NCBI GenBank assembly: GCA_947259645.1
Contig: CAMYND010000018.1
Span: forward strand, 1-41,545
Length of the DNA: 41,545 bases
Direction of reading: 5' to 3'
DNA from: Thermodesulfovibrionia bacterium
GTDB taxonomy: Bacteria; Nitrospirota; Thermodesulfovibrionia; UBA6902
This document shows positions 37,781 through 41,545 of the stretch, piece by piece. The notes beneath the pieces were generated by a model, which was not told the DNA's origin, searched no databases, and saw nothing but the letters and a program-made list of their open reading frames with translations. Position numbers and translations under genes: made by a program. The first letter of the stretch is position 1. The number at the start of each line of letters is the position of its first letter.

Positions 37781-37851
37781 GTCATTTCTGATGGTGTTAC
37801 ACCCTGCCTCACATCCTCCCTCCTAAGCTTGAGGCTCCTCTCCAGGGCACG

Positions 37852-38067
37852 TTAAAAGAAATGTAATGGTTTGTGCTCCAGTCCCAGTGAGAGTAATTTT
37901 GAAAATAAATGGACCAGTCCGGCACCGGCAATAGCAGAGAATATAAAATATATTAATATTACCGGCTTTTTAAACAATAAAAAAAGAAGGAATAATGACC
38001 CGCCTAATGCGACTCCTGGATATGACAGAAACACTGTCACCTTGCTGTGCAATGCAGAAAAATCCAT
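37852..38067 (-). CDS. small two-helix membrane protein
   Basis: 71 aa. Two hydrophobic segments (about 18-33 GVALGGSLFLLFLLF and 34-57 VILIYFIFSAIAGAGLVH) make a likely hairpin in the inner membrane. GGAGGG 5 nt before the ATG strongly supports translation. I do not recognise the family. It follows the RluD-family gene by 91 bp on the same strand, so may share its transcript. Confidence 0.65.
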   Translation of the reverse strand: MDFSALHSKVTVFLSYPGVALGGSLFLLFLLFKKPVILIYFIFSAIAGAGLVHLFSKLLSLGLEHKPLHFF

Positions 38068-38158
38068 TCTGCCCTCCGTTAGTTACATTTAAGTACAGAA
38101 GGGCTTTTAATTCCGTAATCTGAATCACAATAGGTGGTAATTATTTACACTAAAATAA

Positions 38159-39085
38159 TCAACTACCTAATTCCAGCATAACTTTTTCCATGTCTTCCGG
38201 CACCGGAGCAATGAATTCCATGGGTTCATTATGAACGGGATGGCTGAGTTTCAGGCTTTGGGCATGAAGCATTTGCCTGCTGAATTTGATTGTTTTACTC
38301 CCTGACTGCAAAGATGTTTTCTTCCCGTATACCCTGTCACCGAGCACAGGATTGCCAATCGAAGAAAAATGGACTCTTATCTGATGTGTTCTCCCGGTAA
38401 TGATGCGAACTTCTGCCAGGGAAGCGGACCCATAGGCTTGGATAACCCTGTAACGGGTGACCGCTTTTTTCCCTGATCGTGTGCGCGTAGACATCTTTTT
38501 CCTGTCTGAGAGAGATCTGCCGATCGGTGCTGTTATTTCTCCGTTCTCTTTTTTCAGTGAACCATATAAAAGGGCGAGGTACGTTTTCTCAATGGTCCTG
38601 TCTTTAAACTGTTCTGCAAGGTTGTAGTAGGAGGTGTCAGTCTTTGCAATGACTATGACACCTGATGTATCTTTATCAAGGCGATGGACAACCCCGGGGC
38701 GCAGGGGTGCGCCGGCCGAGGCAAGGAGTCGGCACCGTGAAAGCAGTCCATTCATGAGCGTGTGACTTCTGTTTCCCGCAGCAGGATAGACAACCATGTC
38801 CGGCGGCTTATTAATCACGATGATATGCTCGTCTTCCCATATAACATTCAACGGTATATTCTCCGGAAGAAGAGTGTGTTCAGGCTGCTCAGGAATGCAT
38901 ACCTCAACAGTGTCGCCGATTTGTACCTTGTGGCTGTTCTTTTCTCTGGATGAATTTACTAAAACCAGACCTTCCCTGATAAGCTTCTGAATATAGGATC
39001 GTGTAAGGTTGCTTTGAGAGGATATAAATGCGTCAAGTCGTTTTGCTCTTGATCCGGGAGTGACCTCATAGATTATTTTTCTCAT
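38159..39085 (-). CDS. rluD: RluD-family 23S rRNA pseudouridine synthase
   Basis: 308 aa. The N-terminal S4 RNA-binding domain (about 14-75) is followed by the catalytic domain with VVHRLDKDTSGVIVIAKTD, where Asp is the nucleophile, and the RTHQIRVHFSSIGNPVLGD signature. The family includes RluC and RluD; the exact target uridines are unknown. It overlaps the end of the ArsR gene by 20 nt, so both are cotranscribed. Confidence 0.93.
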   Translation of the reverse strand: MRKIIYEVTPGSRAKRLDAFISSQSNLTRSYIQKLIREGLVLVNSSREKNSHKVQIGDTVEVCIPEQPEHTLLPENIPLNVIWEDEHIIVINKPPDMVVYPAAGNRSHTLMNGLLSRCRLLASAGAPLRPGVVHRLDKDTSGVIVIAKTDTSYYNLAEQFKDRTIEKTYLALLYGSLKKENGEITAPIGRSLSDRKKMSTRTRSGKKAVTRYRVIQAYGSASLAEVRIITGRTHQIRVHFSSIGNPVLGDRVYGKKTSLQSGSKTIKFSRQMLHAQSLKLSHPVHNEPMEFIAPVPEDMEKVMLELGS

Positions 39086-39464
39086 GTCTTTTCATGAACT
39101 CCTTCAGTGTTTCCATATCACATCTTCCAACTTTTTTCTGATATTCATTGCATTCTTTCAGGGTAGCGAGGTCATCTTTGTATCTCTTGTTTGATTTTAA
39201 AAGACCGCGAAGCAGCGCAAGTACGGCTGTCAGCTCTTTTGAAATGTCGTCCCTGATACGGTAGAATCTCAGTTTTCCGTCCCTTCGTTCCGCAAGAAAT
39301 CCTCCTTTATAGAGGAGAGACAGGTTTCTTGAAACAAGGGGTTGTGATATTCCAAGAATGCCCATAAGCTGGCAGACACTGAGCTCTTTTTTATCGACCA
39401 TCATCAGTATCCTGACTCTGTGATCATCAGTTAACAATTTGAAAAGATCGGTTATCTCTCTCAT
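39066..39464 (-). CDS. ArsR-family winged-helix transcriptional regulator
   Basis: 132 aa from ATG 39464. The winged helix is at about 5-75: HRVRILMMV, the recognition helix GISQPLVSRNLSLLYKGGFL, and the wing ERRDGKLRFYRI. Cys31 (ELSVCQLMG) sits at the position often used for sensing in ArsR proteins; Cys105 and Cys115 in the C-terminal helix could pair with it, as in sulfide-sensing members. No Shine-Dalgarno lies before the ATG. It is divergent from the rhodanese gene and may regulate it. Confidence 0.85.
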   Translation of the reverse strand: MREITDLFKLLTDDHRVRILMMVDKKELSVCQLMGILGISQPLVSRNLSLLYKGGFLAERRDGKLRFYRIRDDISKELTAVLALLRGLLKSNKRYKDDLATLKECNEYQKKVGRCDMETLKEFMKRHEKNNL

Positions 39465-39471
39465 ATAATCA

Positions 39472-39500
39472 CATAAACATAAATTAATATGAGTTGTCAA
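39472..39500 (-). promoter_or_regulatory. sigma70-type promoter of the ArsR gene, adjacent to its start
   Basis: On the minus strand TTGACA (39495-39500) is separated by 17 bp from TTTATG (39472-39477). The predicted start is about 39465, at or next to the ATG, which suggests a leaderless mRNA. The AT-rich, imperfectly palindromic sequence here could also be the autoregulatory operator. Confidence 0.5.
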
Positions 39501-39653
39501 TACCGGACAGGATCTGAGGGTCCTTTGCCAACCCAGTAAAAACAGGTATGATTTCAGTATGTTACCCTGGTGATCAGATCAAAGAAAAGTATGCTATACG
39601 CATTCATAGTTTTTTCACAGTTACTTATTAATATAGTTATAGATATTAAAAAC

Positions 39654-39684
39654 TTGACAGAAATAATCAGAGAATTATTATAAT
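39654..39684 (+). promoter_or_regulatory. sigma70-type promoter of the rhodanese operon
   Basis: TTGACA (39654-39659) is followed by overlapping -10 candidates TATTAT (16-bp spacer) and TATAAT (39679-39684, 19-bp spacer). The predicted leader is about 70 nt and ends with AAGGAGG before ATG 39762. Confidence 0.6.
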
Positions 39685-39761
39685 ATGTAGTCAGAAATCG
39701 GAAAGAAACAGTCTAACCCATTTAAAATATTTTCAACAAGAGTCAACAAAAAGGAGGAATA

Positions 39762-40700
39762 ATGCGTTTACGGAGAAAAGTATCATTTATTGCGGTCTCA
39801 ATTCTGTTTGCCCTGTCTCTGATGGCCGGAGCTCAGAACACCTATGCAAACGGTGTCAGTCCAATTGTCGAAACCAATTGGCTTGAAGACAACCTGAAAA
39901 ATCCGAAGGTTAAGGTAATATTCGTAGATAACTGGCCTTCCGACAAAGAAAAGTTTGAGCAGAAACACATTAAGGGCTCTTATTATATGGGTATTGGGGC
40001 ATTAATGGGTGCTCTCAGTCCGAATCCGCCAGATCAGGAGCAGTATGAAGGAATGATGAACAGGCTTGGCCTGAATAATGGCGACCACGTTGTATTATAC
40101 GGTGCAGCTGCTGACAGTGTTTTTACTCTCAGTGCTTTCTGGTTAATGGACTATTTCGGCCATACGAACGTAAGCTATCTGAACGGTGGACTCGCGAAAT
40201 GGAACAAGGAAAATCGTCCGGGTGAAAGCGGAATGAAGGCAGCGGCGCCTGGAAACTATAAGGCCGGACCCCGCAATGAGGCTATCAGAATAGTCAAGGA
40301 AGACATTGTAAAGAACCTTGATAATTCCAGTATTGTACTCGTAGATGCACGCGGTACCGGTGAGTATATGGGGGAAGTAAATAACGACAAAAATCCAAGA
40401 GTAGGGCATATCCCCGGGGCTCTCGATATCGACTCGCAGAGCAATTTCAGCGCAAATCCCGGTAGTATGAAGCCGCTTGCTGAATTAAAGGCAATGTATG
40501 AGGCAAAAGGCGTCACCAAGGATAAACAAGTCGTTGCATACTGTCAGGCTGGCATCAAAGCCTCTAATGCGTATTTTACGCTCAAGCATATACTCGGTTA
40601 TGAAAAGGTTAAAGTGTATGTTGGTTCATGGGGAGACTGGAGCAGGGCTGATGCTGCTCAGTATCCGATTAAAGGTACGGTCGTAGAAGTTAAGAAATAG
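39762..40700 (+). CDS. exported tandem-rhodanese sulfurtransferase
   Basis: 312 aa. A signal peptide (about 1-30) is followed by two rhodanese domains. The first (about 38-150) lacks the active cysteine: the loop is LYGAAADS. The second (about 170-300) has the persulfide-forming Cys in AYCQAGIKAS. This tandem form with a C-terminal active site is typical of thiosulfate or mercaptopyruvate sulfurtransferases. Periplasmic location is inferred. It is followed by DsrE/DsrH-like genes and diverges from an ArsR gene, which suggests sulfur handling or signalling. Confidence 0.92.
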   Translation: MRLRRKVSFIAVSILFALSLMAGAQNTYANGVSPIVETNWLEDNLKNPKVKVIFVDNWPSDKEKFEQKHIKGSYYMGIGALMGALSPNPPDQEQYEGMMNRLGLNNGDHVVLYGAAADSVFTLSAFWLMDYFGHTNVSYLNGGLAKWNKENRPGESGMKAAAPGNYKAGPRNEAIRIVKEDIVKNLDNSSIVLVDARGTGEYMGEVNNDKNPRVGHIPGALDIDSQSNFSANPGSMKPLAELKAMYEAKGVTKDKQVVAYCQAGIKASNAYFTLKHILGYEKVKVYVGSWGDWSRADAAQYPIKGTVVEVKK

Positions 40701-40712
40701 TACACAAGCAAG

Positions 40713-40738
40713 GCCCGGGTAAAAATATTTGCCCGGGC
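40713..40738 (+). terminator. GC-rich hairpin after the rhodanese gene
   Basis: GCCCGGG (40713-40719) pairs with CCCGGGC (40732-40738) around a 12-nt AT-rich loop, starting 12 nt after the stop codon. The 3' side is ATAATCC, not a T tract, so it may be a weak terminator, an attenuator or a 3'-end stabiliser that lowers expression of the next genes. Confidence 0.45.
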
Positions 40739-40798
40739 ATAATCCTAAAGTTTATTTCCCGAATCTATCTGGAAAAATAGAAAGAATAAGTAAAGCTA

Positions 40799-41101
40799 TT
40801 GAAACTTGGTATTCTTGTAAACACAGACAGGCATGCTGATGACCTGACGGGTATTGCAAAGGCAGCTCTTGCAAAAGGCCATAACGTCGTAATGTTTTTC
40901 ATGGATGACGGCGTGCGCCTTTTGACAAATCCTGAGATAAGTGAACTTGCTGGAAAGCCACAGATATCGATAAGTTATTGTGACTACACTGTGCAGAGTA
41001 CTGATGTGTCAATTGACGGCATACATGAAAACATAGATTGCGGAAGTCAGTATAACAACTCACTGATGAACCACGATGCTGACAGAGTAATTATTCTTTA
41101 G
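40799..41101 (+). CDS. DsrE-family sulfur-relay protein
   Basis: 100 aa. It begins KLGILVNTDRHADDLTGIA and continues KGHNVVMFFMDDGVRLL, the DsrE/TusD-like fold. One Cys (ISYCDY) lies where the family carries its persulfide. The start is TTG 40799; the nearest upstream in-frame stop is 12 nt away, so no longer form is possible. No strong ribosome binding site is visible. It is followed 11 nt later by the DsrH-like gene. Confidence 0.78.
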   Translation: MKLGILVNTDRHADDLTGIAKAALAKGHNVVMFFMDDGVRLLTNPEISELAGKPQISISYCDYTVQSTDVSIDGIHENIDCGSQYNNSLMNHDADRVIIL

Positions 41102-41112
41102 GGAAAAACGCA

Positions 41113-41283
41113 ATGAAAATTCTCCATATACTGAACGACGGTGCTTCAGGTTTATCTGAACAGATCATAGAGATACAGTCCAGGGACCATGAGGTTAGGG
41201 TTGTAGACCTTCAGAAGAAAGAGATCTCCTATGAGACGATTGTTGATGATATTTTCTTGTCTGATAGGGTGATTTCCTGGTAA
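41113..41283 (+). CDS. short DsrH/TusB-like protein
   Basis: 56 aa, starting MKILHILNDGAS and ending DRVISW, the C-terminal VISW being typical of DsrH/TusB. It is shorter than usual (about 75-95 aa), with the middle section reduced. It stands directly after the DsrE-like gene, matching the DsrE-DsrH order (no DsrF is seen). Family role: binding partner in sulfur transfer. Confidence 0.6.
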   Translation: MKILHILNDGASGLSEQIIEIQSRDHEVRVVDLQKKEISYETIVDDIFLSDRVISW

Positions 41284-41329
41284 AGAACATCTGCAGTATT
41301 CATTAATAGCCTTCCCAAAAACTTTAAAT

Positions 41330-41545
41330 AATTTAATTTATTTTATTGGAAATGGGGTTTCGGCCCCAAACGACCAGTTCATTCTTTTTTTCGCCAAAAA
41401 GAACGAACCAAGAAAAGGCGCCCCGCGTGATTGCTTAGTTTCCGAGATATTCCGGCCTGGTCGCTAAATTAAAAAAACTCGGTCGTTTCGACCTCAAACA
41501 GTTTTTAATTTTTAACGCGTCCAGTCCTCCATATCCCGGAAGCAA
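41330..41545. repeat. intergenic repeat-like element at the right edge
   Basis: No gene is visible. The stretch contains several inverted motifs: GGGGTTTCGGCCCC, TTCTTTTTTTCGCC against AAAAAGAACGAACC, and GGTCGTTTCGACC. The GAACCAAGAAAAGGCGCC segment resembles multicopy intergenic elements seen in deltaproteobacterial and Nitrospirota genomes. It may continue beyond the window. Confidence 0.45.

Noticed and set aside
37871-38092. Plus-strand frame of 73 codons opposite the small membrane protein
   Set aside because: No ribosome binding site and a low-complexity polar product; the opposite strand has GGAGGG and two clean membrane helices.

Overview
The window looks like a chromosomal segment from a Gram-negative, probably anaerobic or facultatively anaerobic bacterium of moderate GC. 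Evidence for an outer membrane is a complete tol-pal locus with two lipoproteins. Evidence for an anaerobic, electron-bifurcating lifestyle is a selenocysteine formate dehydrogenase with NuoE/NuoF-like partners next to NfnAB, plus multiheme c-type cytochromes and DsrE/DsrH/rhodanese sulfur proteins. Split b/b' ATP synthase subunits, a two-CW/PilZ protein and sigma54/flagellar genes fit Nitrospirota (Thermodesulfovibrionia-like) or Desulfobacterota. This placement is an inference from gene content. I see no phage, transposase or CRISPR array.

Layout. 1-300: tRNA-Ala(GGC), a truncated tRNA-Ala-like copy and a strong bidirectional terminator. 332-1801 (-): a methyltransferase and a HAD phosphatase. 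1877-8165 (-): an F1Fo ATP synthase operon b'-b-delta-alpha-gamma-beta-epsilon with its own promoter and terminator; subunits a and c are not here. 8271-12958 (+): tolQ-tolR-tolA-tolB-pal-cpoB, divergent from atp. 13236-16367 (+): a pentaheme cytochrome c, a PAS histidine kinase and a two-CW/PilZ protein. 16395-21375 (-): formate dehydrogenase alpha (in-frame UGA read as Sec, with a visible SECIS hairpin), a NuoF-like flavoprotein and a NuoE-like subunit. 21738-24033 (+): NfnA and NfnB. 24221-25571 (+): a consensus sigma54 promoter driving an unusual NlpC/P60 protein with two internal repeats. 25681-30380: prfB (programmed +1 frameshift), a nitroreductase, rsmD-coaD (-), an M28 peptidase and a second nitroreductase (-). 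30481-32709 (-): a small diheme cytochrome, a FliK-like protein with an internal duplication and a stand-alone FlhB C-terminal domain. 32923-37780 (+): argG, dprA and topA. 37852-39464 (-): a small membrane protein, an RluD-family pseudouridine synthase and an ArsR regulator. 39762-41283 (+): an exported rhodanese, DsrE and a short DsrH-like protein. The right edge carries an intergenic repeat-like element.

How the genes fit together. The fdh trio and NfnAB should link formate, NAD(H), NADP(H) and ferredoxin pools. The atp operon uses the ion gradient, Tol-Pal serves the envelope, and the FliK/FlhB-like pair with the sigma54 gene hints at flagellar export. The ArsR gene diverges from the sulfur-transfer genes and may control them. 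Several intergenic spaces hold degenerate short repeats and a REP-like palindrome.
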